This document shows, one piece after another, positions 47,862 through 54,834 of a stretch of DNA of 64,000 nucleotides (positions are counted from its first letter, which is position 1; the number at the start of each line of letters is the position of its first letter). Both the position numbers and the translations under genes were made by a program. Origin of the DNA: Streptomyces formicae (GTDB lineage Bacteria; Actinomycetota; Actinomycetes; Streptomycetales; Streptomycetaceae); the NCBI RefSeq assembly GCF_002556545.1, contig NZ_CP022685.1, forward strand, positions 8,038,001-8,102,000, in the 5' to 3' direction. Below the pieces are notes generated by a model, which was given only the letters and a program-made list of their open reading frames with translations, was not told where the DNA came from and searched no databases.

Positions 47862-49421
47862 ATGACATCCCGCAGCACGTCCCGCGACGCACTCGTCCGC
47901 AAAGCAGGCACCGCCTGGACCGACGCCTGGCAGCGCTGTCTCGCGACGGCGCCCGAGGCGTTCCGCGACGACCGCGTCCTGAACCTCTGGAACGGCACCT
48001 GGCAGGCCGACGGCAGGCCCCTGCCCGCCACCAGCCCCGTCGACGGCAGCCCCATCGCGGGCCCGCCGCGGCTCGACGCCGACACGGCCCGGCACGCCGT
48101 ACGCGCCGCACTCGACCAGCACCGCGCCTGGCGCCACATCGCCCTGCCGGAACGGCGCGCCCGCGTCGCGGCGACCCTCGACTCCCTCACCCGGCACCGG
48201 GAGTTGCTCGCGCTGCTCCTCGTCTGGGAGATCGGCAAGACGTGGCGCCTCGCTCAGGCCGACGTCGACCGGGCCATCGACGGCGTGCGGTGGTACGTCG
48301 ACGGCATCGATTCCATGGTCGAGGGCAGGGCCCCGCTCGACGGGCCCGTCTCGAACATCGCGAGCTGGAACTATCCGATGAGCGTGCTCGTTCACACCAT
48401 GCTGGTACAGGCATTGGCAGGGAACGCGGTCATCGCCAAGACCCCGACCGACGGCGGCGTCGCCTGCCTCACCCTCGCGTGCGCCCTCGCCGTTCGCGAA
48501 GGAGTGCCCCTCACCCTCGTCAGCGGCAGCGGCGGCGAGCTGTCCGAAGCACTCGTCCGCGCGCCCGAGATCGGCTGCGTCTCCTTCGTCGGCGGCCGTG
48601 ACACGGGCGCGGCGGTGGCCACGGCCGTCGCCGACCTCGGCAAGCGACACATTCTCGAACAGGAAGGGCTCAACACCTGGGGCATCTGGAACTACAGCGA
48701 CTGGGACGCGTTCGGCGCCGTCGTCCCCAAGCTCTTCGACTACGGCAAGCAGCGCTGCACCGCCTACCCGCGCTTCGTCGTGCAGCGCGCGCTGTTCGAC
48801 GAGTTCCTCGGGGCGTACCTCCCGGCGGTCCGCACCGTACGGGTGGGGCATCCGCTCGCCGTGGCCCGGCCCGACGACGACTTCCCCGACCTCGACTTCG
48901 GGCCGCTCATCAACGCGGCCAAGGCCAAGGAACTCACCGACCAGGTCACCGAGGCCGTCGACCGGGGTGCCGTCCCGCTGCACCGCGGTGATACGACGCA
49001 CGGCCGTTTCCTGCCGGGACAGGACACCGGCGCGTACGTCCACCCCGTCACCCTCCTCAACCCACCACCGTCCTCCCCGCTGCACCACGCGGAGCCGTTC
49101 GGGCCGGTCGACACGATCGTCCTGGTCGACACGGAGGCCGAGCTGCTCGCCGCCATGAACGCGTCGAACGGGGCGCTCGTCGCCACGCTCTCCACCGACG
49201 ACCCGGCGACCTACGAACGCCTCGCGCCCCAGATCCGGGCGTTCAAGACGGGCAGGGGGAAGCCGCGCTCGCGCGGTGACCGCGATGAGCTCTTCGGCGG
49301 CTTCGGCGCGTCCTGGCGCGGTGCCTTCGTCGGCGGCGAGCTGCTGGTGCGCGCGGTCACACAGGGCTCGGCGGGGGAGCGGGCGCCGGGGAACTTCCCG
49401 GGCTACCACCTCATGGCGTGA
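47862..49421 (+). CDS. Aldehyde dehydrogenase family protein
   Basis: A 519-residue NAD(P)-dependent aldehyde dehydrogenase. PVSNIASWNYPMSVLVHTML is the usual oxyanion Asn block, CVSFVGGRDTGAAVA the cofactor region, HILEQEGLNTWGIWNYSDWD the Glu region, and DYGKQRCTAYPRFVVQR the catalytic Cys. The last two are unusual: the common GQ-x-C is here KQRC. ATG at 47862 has GCGGAGACC upstream. It lies 43 bp after sucD-like and is in the same operon. Oxidation of glyoxylate, glycolaldehyde or a related C2 aldehyde is possible. Confidence 0.85.
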   Translation: MTSRSTSRDALVRKAGTAWTDAWQRCLATAPEAFRDDRVLNLWNGTWQADGRPLPATSPVDGSPIAGPPRLDADTARHAVRAALDQHRAWRHIALPERRARVAATLDSLTRHRELLALLLVWEIGKTWRLAQADVDRAIDGVRWYVDGIDSMVEGRAPLDGPVSNIASWNYPMSVLVHTMLVQALAGNAVIAKTPTDGGVACLTLACALAVREGVPLTLVSGSGGELSEALVRAPEIGCVSFVGGRDTGAAVATAVADLGKRHILEQEGLNTWGIWNYSDWDAFGAVVPKLFDYGKQRCTAYPRFVVQRALFDEFLGAYLPAVRTVRVGHPLAVARPDDDFPDLDFGPLINAAKAKELTDQVTEAVDRGAVPLHRGDTTHGRFLPGQDTGAYVHPVTLLNPPPSSPLHHAEPFGPVDTIVLVDTEAELLAAMNASNGALVATLSTDDPATYERLAPQIRAFKTGRGKPRSRGDRDELFGGFGASWRGAFVGGELLVRAVTQGSAGERAPGNFPGYHLMA

Positions 49422-49431
49422 CGTACAGAGC

Positions 49432-50775
49432 TCAGCCGATGCCCTGACGGTCGGGCAGGAGCGCGAACGCGCGGTCCGCGGCTTCCGGGACCGAGCGCTC
49501 GACGGCCTGTGCGAGGAGCTCCCGATGGCGCAGCAGTGGCTCGCGTCGCTCGGCGGGGGCGAGCAGCAGCAGGTCGTCGAGGCCCGCCACCATGCGCCGC
49601 GTCACCTGCGGATTGCCGACCGCGCACCCTCTGATCTCGGCGAATCCGAGATCGACGAGGGCCGTCCAGTCCGGCACCGACTGGACGAGGCGCATCTCCC
49701 CGCGCCGGTCGCGGTGACCGAGCGCGCCCAGCGGGTGAGGGGCGATCGCCGCGAGGAACTGCACGATGCGGTCCAGGGCCTGTACGGCGGTGGTCGGATC
49801 GTTCACCGCGGGTGACAGGGCGCGCAGCGCGATGTCGGACAGCTGGCGCAGACCGAAGGCGAGGTCCTGGTGGAAGGTCCGCTCCACTCCGACGGAAACG
49901 GTGTAGCCGAGGGCGCGCCGCGAGGGTGCCGCGCCCCCGTGCACCGTGAAGACAGGGGTCCCCGGCACCACGAAGTCGCCGATCCGGGGGATCAGCCGCA
50001 GGACGACGCCCTGGCGCCGGGCGGCACGCACGGTCCGCGCGATGTTCACGTCGCGCAGCACGCCCGCCCTGCCGTGGTGGGTGATCCGCGCCGTCTCTGG
50101 ACCGAGCTGTTCGGTGCCCACGGGCAGATCGGTCGGCTGTTTCGCCGCGACCCGGAACGACTCGCGGGCGATCCGGTCGATGACGAAGCCGATCCGCATC
50201 ATCCGGACCGTCCCGTTCACGTAGGCCACGAACAGCAGCAGGCTCAGGAGCACCATGACCATCGCCACGATCGACTCGACCAGCGGCACGGTCGTCACGA
50301 GCCGTGGATCCTGCTCGCTGTCGAACGACGTCAGCGTCAGGAGGGAGAACAGGAACGTCGCCATGAAGACCGTCAGGGTGGCCTTGGTGATCCGCGACCG
50401 GACGTAGAGCCGCACCACACGGGGGCTGAACTGGCCACTGGCCATCTGTACGGCCACCAGCGAGATGCTGAAGACGACACCGATGAAGGTCATCATCGCG
50501 CTGCCGATGGTGCTGATCACCGTCTTCGCGTCGTCCGCGATGCCGATCAGGTCCTTGATCGTGTCGTAGTCCTCGTCGGCTCGCAGCGCGTCCACGAGCT
50601 GCGTGTCCAGCTCCGCCGCGAGCAGCCAAAGGATCATGATCCCCACGAGCCCCGCCGTCGGCGCGAACCACATGGTGTCCCGCAGATGCTCGCGCAGCGG
50701 GGACAGGACGCGGGGCCGCCGCACCTTCACGCCGTCCAGCGCCCCGGCCATACCGGTAATCAACCCGTCACTCAT
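49432..50775 (-). CDS. DUF2254 domain-containing membrane protein
   Basis: A 447-residue protein with four membrane helices in the first third (AGLVGIMILWLLAAEL, SAMMTFIGVVFSISLVAVQM, VFMATFLFSLLTL, SIVAMVMVLLSLLLFVAYVN). A large cytoplasmic region follows with AGVLRDVNIARTVRAARRQG, FVVPGTPVFTVHGG and RTFHQDLAFGLRQLSDIALR, the DUF2254 signature. It is convergent with the aldehyde dehydrogenase gene, 10 bp away. The family has no settled function; some members resemble ion-channel or stress-related membrane proteins. Confidence 0.9.
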   Translation of the reverse strand: MSDGLITGMAGALDGVKVRRPRVLSPLREHLRDTMWFAPTAGLVGIMILWLLAAELDTQLVDALRADEDYDTIKDLIGIADDAKTVISTIGSAMMTFIGVVFSISLVAVQMASGQFSPRVVRLYVRSRITKATLTVFMATFLFSLLTLTSFDSEQDPRLVTTVPLVESIVAMVMVLLSLLLFVAYVNGTVRMMRIGFVIDRIARESFRVAAKQPTDLPVGTEQLGPETARITHHGRAGVLRDVNIARTVRAARRQGVVLRLIPRIGDFVVPGTPVFTVHGGAAPSRRALGYTVSVGVERTFHQDLAFGLRQLSDIALRALSPAVNDPTTAVQALDRIVQFLAAIAPHPLGALGHRDRRGEMRLVQSVPDWTALVDLGFAEIRGCAVGNPQVTRRMVAGLDDLLLLAPAERREPLLRHRELLAQAVERSVPEAADRAFALLPDRQGIG

Positions 50776-50913
50776 GGTGAGACTCTAGGCGGGGTGACGC
50801 GGGCCGCCGCGCATCCCACGGCCGAGGGCGGATACGCAGGTGAAAGGCACTCCGAAACCTTGGTATTGTTGTCCATGTCGCCGCGGGGAACACCCCAGGG
50901 CGGCAGACACCTA

Positions 50914-51001
50914 GTCCGGGTGGCGGAATGGCAGACGCGCTAGCTTGAGGTGCTAGTGCCCTTTATCGGGCGTGGGGGTTCAAGTCCCCCCTCGGACACC
51001 A
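50914..51001 (+). tRNA. tRNA-Leu, anticodon GAG
   Basis: An 88-nt tRNA including an encoded CCA end (50999-51001). The acceptor stem GTCCGGG pairs with CTCGGAC (one G-U). The anticodon stem CTAGC/GCTAG closes a 7-base loop TTGAGGT with anticodon GAG. A long class II variable arm (GCCC-TTTAT-CGGGC) and T-arm GGGGG-TTCAAGT-CCCCC are present. These features identify a leucine tRNA that reads CUC and CUU codons. Confidence 0.97.
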
Positions 51002-51010
51002 TGCAGTACA

Positions 51011-51056
51011 CCAGCGAGTGCTGACCGATCTTCGGTCAGCACTCGCTGGCGTTTTG
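51011..51056 (+). terminator. Strong intrinsic terminator downstream of tRNA-Leu
   Basis: Perfect 18-bp arms (CCAGCGAGTGCTGACCGA at 51011-51028; its complement at 51032-51049) close a 3-base loop and are followed by GTTTTGG. This is a textbook intrinsic terminator. Confidence 0.93.
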
Positions 51057-51155
51057 GCGGTCTTGGGGTGCGTGGATGTCCAAGTCGACTCGGCGTCGGA
51101 GCCCGAGAAGCCTGTCAGTGCCGAGTGCGCCAAGCGCATCGCGGACATCGAGATG

Positions 51156-51187
51156 CTTACCCGCTTACCCGCTTACCCGCTTACCCG
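51156..51187. repeat. Four-copy 8-bp tandem repeat CTTACCCG
   Basis: CTTACCCG is repeated four times exactly, followed by CGTACTC. It lies in the 277-bp gap between tRNA-Leu and the copper chaperone gene. Function is unknown. The rest of this gap holds the terminator and the CsoR-like box. Confidence 0.9.
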
Positions 51188-51217
51188 CGTACTCAGGTGT
51201 CGCGTGGGGTTGCCTAG

Positions 51218-51234
51218 ATACCCCTAGAGGGTAT
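51218..51234. promoter_or_regulatory. CsoR-like copper operator before the CopZ-type gene
   Basis: ATACCC and GGGTAT are perfect inverted repeats around CTAGA. The site sits between a TTGCCT (51210-51215) and a TATTAA (51232-51237) that could be -35 and -10 elements. CsoR binds TACCC-n-GGGTA sequences of this type. Confidence 0.72.
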
Positions 51235-51278
51235 TAAGTCGATGTGGTGAACCGAGGCGTCTACGACAGGAGTAGCTC

Positions 51279-51536
51279 ATGGCCTTCCCTGCGACTCCCC
51301 ACGGTGAAGCCCCCGCGACAGGGGGCGTCACCGTGACCTACCTCGTCGAGGGCATGGTCTGCGGGCACTGTGCCGCTTCCGTGACCGAGGTGCTCGTCGG
51401 GCTTGAGGGGGTGCGTGACGTGAACGTCGATGTTCAGGGCAGTCGCGTGGCCGTCCGCTCCGAGCGTGAGCTCGAGGAGGGCGTGGTTCGGCAGGTTCTT
51501 GATGACATCGGATACGAGTTGGCGGGTCGTGTGTGA
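51279..51536 (+). CDS. copZ: Heavy-metal-associated domain copper chaperone (CopZ-like)
   Basis: An 85-residue HMA-domain protein. GMVCGHCAASVTEVLVGLEG contains the metal-binding M-x-C-x-x-C (Cys28 and Cys31). VDVQGSRVAVRSE and VRQVLDDIGYEL complete the ferredoxin-like fold. A short N-terminal extension of about 16 residues precedes the domain. GGAGTAGC precedes the ATG. It probably carries Cu(I) and is repressed by CsoR. No copper ATPase gene lies next to it, which is less usual. Confidence 0.92.
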   Translation: MAFPATPHGEAPATGGVTVTYLVEGMVCGHCAASVTEVLVGLEGVRDVNVDVQGSRVAVRSERELEEGVVRQVLDDIGYELAGRV

Positions 51537-51570
51537 GGGGTTGGGATTGAGGGGGTGCGACTGAGGGGCG

Positions 51571-51957
51571 TCAGCCCTTGATGCTGCGCGTGATCTGGTC
51601 GATGCGGAGGAACCTGCCGTCGTCCGTCATCTCGCAGAACATGTGCACGTCGTTCTCCGTCTCCTTGCCCTGCTTGGTGACGGCGCGGATCACGAAGCGG
51701 GCCGCGAGGCGGTTGCCGTCCACGAGGGCCTCGAGGACTTCGTAACTGCCGCCCGCGACGCTCTTCTTCACCGGGCGGATGTGCTTGATGAGGCGGTCCC
51801 TGTCGATCACGATTCCGTCGCTCACCTGGAGGAAGCCGGGCGCGTAGTAGCGGTCGATGACCTCGCCCGCGTCCTCTTCGCTGAAGATCTCGTTCTGGAA
51901 GTCGTTGTAGAGCTTCTCGAGGAAGGCTCGCGGGTCGGCCGTGATCGTGGCGTCCAT
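51571..51957 (-). CDS. Nuclear transport factor 2 (SnoaL-like) family protein
   Basis: A 128-residue protein with the NTF2-like cone fold pattern: ADPRAFLEKLYNDFQNEIFS, VIDRYYAPGFLQVSDG, GGSYEVLEALVDGNRLAARF and FCEMTDDGRFLRIDQI. The family includes isomerases, cyclases and small binding proteins, so function is not specified. It is convergent with the copper chaperone. A CsoR-like box lies 23 bp upstream of its start. AAGGAG precedes the ATG. Confidence 0.85.
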   Translation of the reverse strand: MDATITADPRAFLEKLYNDFQNEIFSEEDAGEVIDRYYAPGFLQVSDGIVIDRDRLIKHIRPVKKSVAGGSYEVLEALVDGNRLAARFVIRAVTKQGKETENDVHMFCEMTDDGRFLRIDQITRSIKG

Positions 51958-51979
51958 GATGCTCCTTGAGCGATCTAGG

Positions 51980-51994
51980 TACTCCCAGGGGGTA
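51980..51994. promoter_or_regulatory. CsoR-like box upstream of the NTF2-like gene
   Basis: TACTCCC and GGGGGTA form an inverted repeat with one mismatch, around one base, resembling the box at 51218. It lies 23 bp before the NTF2-like start, with TTGACT on the minus strand at 52016-52011. Binding by CsoR is inferred. Confidence 0.5.
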
Positions 51995-52059
51995 TGTGTA
52001 CGACGCGGTCAGTCAATCAGGCGCGGGGAGGCCCTGCAACCACACCGGACGCCGACGTC

Positions 52060-52731
52060 TCAGGCGGTGCCGTCCTGTGCCCACAGCGACCGCACATGTC
52101 CCAAGTGCCGCGCCATGCACCGCTCCGCGCCCGCCGCGTCGCCCGCCAGCATCAGGTCGAGGAGTTCGATGTGCTCCTCGGCGGACGGGGTCAGCTGGTC
52201 GCGTTCGTCCAGGGTCGTGAGGCCGTAGAGGCGGGAGCGCTTGCGGAGGTCGCCGACCGTTTCGACCAGGCGGTCGTTGCCCGAGAGGGCCAGGAGCGAG
52301 AGGTGGAAGCGCCGGTCGGCCTCCAGATAGCCGATGAGGTCGTGGTCGCGGGCGGCGCGGACGATCTCCTCGGCGATCGGGCGCAGCACCTCCAGGTCCT
52401 CGCGGGCGGCGGTGCGGGTGATCCGGCCGATCATGGGGATCTCGATCAGGCCGCGGATCTCGGTGAACTGGTCGAGGTCGCGTTCGTTGACCTCCGTGAC
52501 CCGGAAGCCCTTGTTGCGGACGGGCTCGACCAGGCCCTCGCGGGCCAGGTCGAGCATCGCCTCGCGCACCGGCGTCGCCGAGATGCCGAAGTCCTCGGCG
52601 AGACCGGGCGCCGAGTAGATCTCGCCGGGGCGCAGCTCTCCGGAGATCAGGGCGGCGCGCAGGGCGTGGGCGACCTGGTCGCGCAGCCGCTCCCTGGTGG
52701 TGATGAGGTTCTTCTGCTTCAGGTGCCCCAT
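52060..52731 (-). CDS. GntR family transcriptional regulator, FCD type
   Basis: A 223-residue regulator. The ATG at 52731 (MGHLKQKNLITTRERLRDQV) has GGAGGGGAC upstream; a longer in-frame start at 52806 is less likely. The winged helix (LAEDFGISATPVREAMLDLA and GLVEPVRNKGFRV) is at about residues 37-80, followed by an FCD domain (EIRGLIEIPMIGRITRTAA; LEADRRFHLSLLALSGND). It follows the hydroxyproline operon on the same strand after 130 bp. It is the likely regulator of that operon. Confidence 0.9.
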   Translation of the reverse strand: MGHLKQKNLITTRERLRDQVAHALRAALISGELRPGEIYSAPGLAEDFGISATPVREAMLDLAREGLVEPVRNKGFRVTEVNERDLDQFTEIRGLIEIPMIGRITRTAAREDLEVLRPIAEEIVRAARDHDLIGYLEADRRFHLSLLALSGNDRLVETVGDLRKRSRLYGLTTLDERDQLTPSAEEHIELLDLMLAGDAAGAERCMARHLGHVRSLWAQDGTA

Positions 52732-52809
52732 GGTGTCCCCTCCGGTGTTCCCGCCGTGCTCGCCCACCGGCCCCGGGCTCGTCGCGGAGTCGTTGCGGAT
52801 CACCAAAGT

Positions 52810-52824
52810 ACAATGTGACGTTGT
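52810..52824. promoter_or_regulatory. Candidate operator upstream of the hydroxyproline gntR gene
   Basis: ACAATGT and ACGTTGT are inverted with one mismatch around a G. The site is 79 bp before the gntR start, in the gap after the epimerase stop. This fits autoregulation. Confidence 0.45.
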
Positions 52825-52861
52825 CAGTTGGGCCCCTCGGGCGGGAAGTGATATGCGCCGG

Positions 52862-53866
52862 TCAGAGGCGGAAGCCCGCCGGGAACGGGTCGTCCGGGTC
52901 CAGGAAGTACTGGGCGGTGCCGGTGATCCACGCCCTGCCGGTGATCTGCGGGACGACCGCGGGGAGTCCGGCCACCGTCGTCTCCTCGATCAGTCGGCCC
53001 GTGAACTCCGTCCCGATGAACGACTCGTTGACGAAGTCGCGGTTCAGGGGGAGTTCGCCGCGGGCGTGCAACTGCGCCATCCGGGCCGAGGTGCCCGTGC
53101 CGCACGGGGAGCGGTCGAACCAGCCCGGGTGGATGGCCATGGCGTGGCGCGAGCGGTGCGCGTCCGAGCCGGGGGCGGCCAGGTAGACGTGTTTCACGCC
53201 CGCTATCTCCGGTTGTTCGGGGTGGACGGGGCGGTCCGGTGAGTCGTTGATCGCCGCCATCACGGCGAGGCCCGCCGCGAGCAGGTCGTCCTTGCGCTCG
53301 CGGTCGAACGGCAGCCCCAGCGCGTCGAGGTGCACGAACGCGTAGAAGTTCCCGCCGAAGGCCAGGTCGTACGTCACCGTGCCGTGGCCCGGGACGTCGA
53401 CCTTGCGGTCCAGGGCGACGCTGAAGGCCGGGACGTTGGTGAGGGTGACGGACCTCGCCGCGCCGTCCAGGACGTCCACGTCGACGGAGACCAGTCCCGC
53501 GGGCGTGTCCAGGCGGACCGTGGTGACCGGCTCGGTGACCTGGACCATGCCGGTCTCCACCAGGACGGTGGCCACGCCGATCGTGCCGTGGCCGCACATC
53601 GGGAGCAGCCCGGACACCTCGATGTAGAGGACGCCGTAGTCGGCGTCGGGGCGGGTCGGGGGCTGGAGGATCGCCCCGCTCATCGCGGAGTGGCCCCGGG
53701 GCTCGTACATCAGGAGGGTCCGCAGCGCGTCCATGTGCTCGATGAAGTGCAGCCTGCGTTCGGCCATCGTGGCGCCGGGGATCACCCCGACGCCCCCGGT
53801 GATCACCCGCGTGGGCATGCCCTCGGTGTGTGAGTCGACGGCGTGGAAGACGTGCCGGGTGCGCAT
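52862..53866 (-). CDS. Proline racemase family, probable 4-hydroxyproline 2-epimerase
   Basis: A 334-residue enzyme with both catalytic cysteines: GLLPMCGHGTIG (about residue 91) and DRSPCGTGTSARMAQL (about residue 254). DSHTEGMPTRVITGG at the start is typical of the family. It converts trans-4-hydroxy-L-proline to cis-4-hydroxy-D-proline when next to a D-hydroxyproline dehydrogenase, as here. It is downstream of the deaminase and dehydrogenase genes on the same strand, 59 bp after the deaminase stop. Confidence 0.9.
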   Translation of the reverse strand: MRTRHVFHAVDSHTEGMPTRVITGGVGVIPGATMAERRLHFIEHMDALRTLLMYEPRGHSAMSGAILQPPTRPDADYGVLYIEVSGLLPMCGHGTIGVATVLVETGMVQVTEPVTTVRLDTPAGLVSVDVDVLDGAARSVTLTNVPAFSVALDRKVDVPGHGTVTYDLAFGGNFYAFVHLDALGLPFDRERKDDLLAAGLAVMAAINDSPDRPVHPEQPEIAGVKHVYLAAPGSDAHRSRHAMAIHPGWFDRSPCGTGTSARMAQLHARGELPLNRDFVNESFIGTEFTGRLIEETTVAGLPAVVPQITGRAWITGTAQYFLDPDDPFPAGFRL

Positions 53867-53925
53867 GGAACTCCCTTCGGAAGGTGGGGGGTTGGTGCAA
53901 CCGGTACTCGGCGGGGAGCTGCCGC

Positions 53926-54834
53926 TCAGTGGTGGCCCGCCGCTCGCGCCTTTTCGGTGGCCGCGCGGACCAGCGACTCGACCTGGCCCGTCAGCGGCGT
54001 GCGCGGCGGACGGGTCGGGCCGCCGCGCAGGCCCACGATGTCCATCGACAGCTTGATGGACTGCACGAACTCCGTCTTGGAGTCCTGGCGCAGGAGCGGG
54101 TGCAGCGCGCGGTACAGGGGGAGTGCCGTGTCCAGGTCCCCGGCGCAGGCCGCGTGGTAGAGCTCGGCGCAGGTGGCGGGGAAGGCGTTCGGGTAGCCGG
54201 CGATCCAGCCGACCGCGCCCGCGACGGCCAGTTCCAGCAGGACGTCGTCCGCCCCGATCAACAGGTCGAGATCCGGGGCGAGTTCGGCGATCTCGTACGC
54301 CCTGCGCACATCGCCGCTGAACTCCTTCACCGCCACCACGGAGCCCTCGGTGTGGAGTTGGGCGAGCAGGGAGGGGACCAGGTCGACCTTCGTGTCGAGC
54401 GGGTTGTTGTACGCGACCACGGGCAGCCCGGCGCGGGCGACCTCGGCGTAGTGGGCGCGCACGGCGTCGTCGTCGGCGCGGTACGCGTTCGGCGGCAGCA
54501 GGAGTACGGAGCCGCAGCCCGCCTCTGCGGCCTGCTCGGCCCAGCGGCGGGACTCCGCGCTGCCGTAGGCGGAGACGCCCGGCATCACGCGGGCGCCGTC
54601 GCCCGCCGCGTCGACTGCGGTACGGACCACGCGGGCGCGCTCGTCGGGGGTGAGGGTCTGGTACTCGCCGAGGGAGCCGTTGGGCACGACCCCGTCGCAG
54701 CCGTTCGCGATGAGGTGGCGTACGTGCTCGGCGTACGCGTCGTGGTCGACGGAGAGGTCGTCGCGCAGGGGCAGCGCGGTGGCGACCATGATGCCGCGCC
54801 AGGGTCGGTCCGTGGTCCAGGTGGCAGAGGTCAT
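53926..54834 (-). CDS. Dihydrodipicolinate synthase family; likely 1-pyrroline-4-hydroxy-2-carboxylate deaminase
   Basis: A 302-residue class I aldolase-fold protein. GCDGVVPNGSLGEYQTLTPD is the usual GxxGE block, LLLPPNAYRADDDAVRAHY and VVAYNNPLDTKVDL hold the active-site region, and SVVAVKEFSGDV contains the Schiff-base Lys. ATG at 54834 overlaps the upstream stop as ATGA. Next to a hydroxyproline epimerase and flavin dehydrogenase, it most likely converts the pyrroline product to 2-oxoglutarate semialdehyde plus ammonia. Confidence 0.87.
   Translation of the reverse strand: MTSATWTTDRPWRGIMVATALPLRDDLSVDHDAYAEHVRHLIANGCDGVVPNGSLGEYQTLTPDERARVVRTAVDAAGDGARVMPGVSAYGSAESRRWAEQAAEAGCGSVLLLPPNAYRADDDAVRAHYAEVARAGLPVVAYNNPLDTKVDLVPSLLAQLHTEGSVVAVKEFSGDVRRAYEIAELAPDLDLLIGADDVLLELAVAGAVGWIAGYPNAFPATCAELYHAACAGDLDTALPLYRALHPLLRQDSKTEFVQSIKLSMDIVGLRGGPTRPPRTPLTGQVESLVRAATEKARAAGHH

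Noticed and set aside
50914..51001. tRNA-Leu as an integration site for a mobile element
   Set aside because: I see no integrase, excisionase or duplicated tRNA 3' end nearby in the window.
51018..51227. A 69-residue open frame downstream of tRNA-Leu
   Set aside because: It starts inside the terminator stem and ends in the CTTACCCG array. There is no ribosome-binding site before its start.
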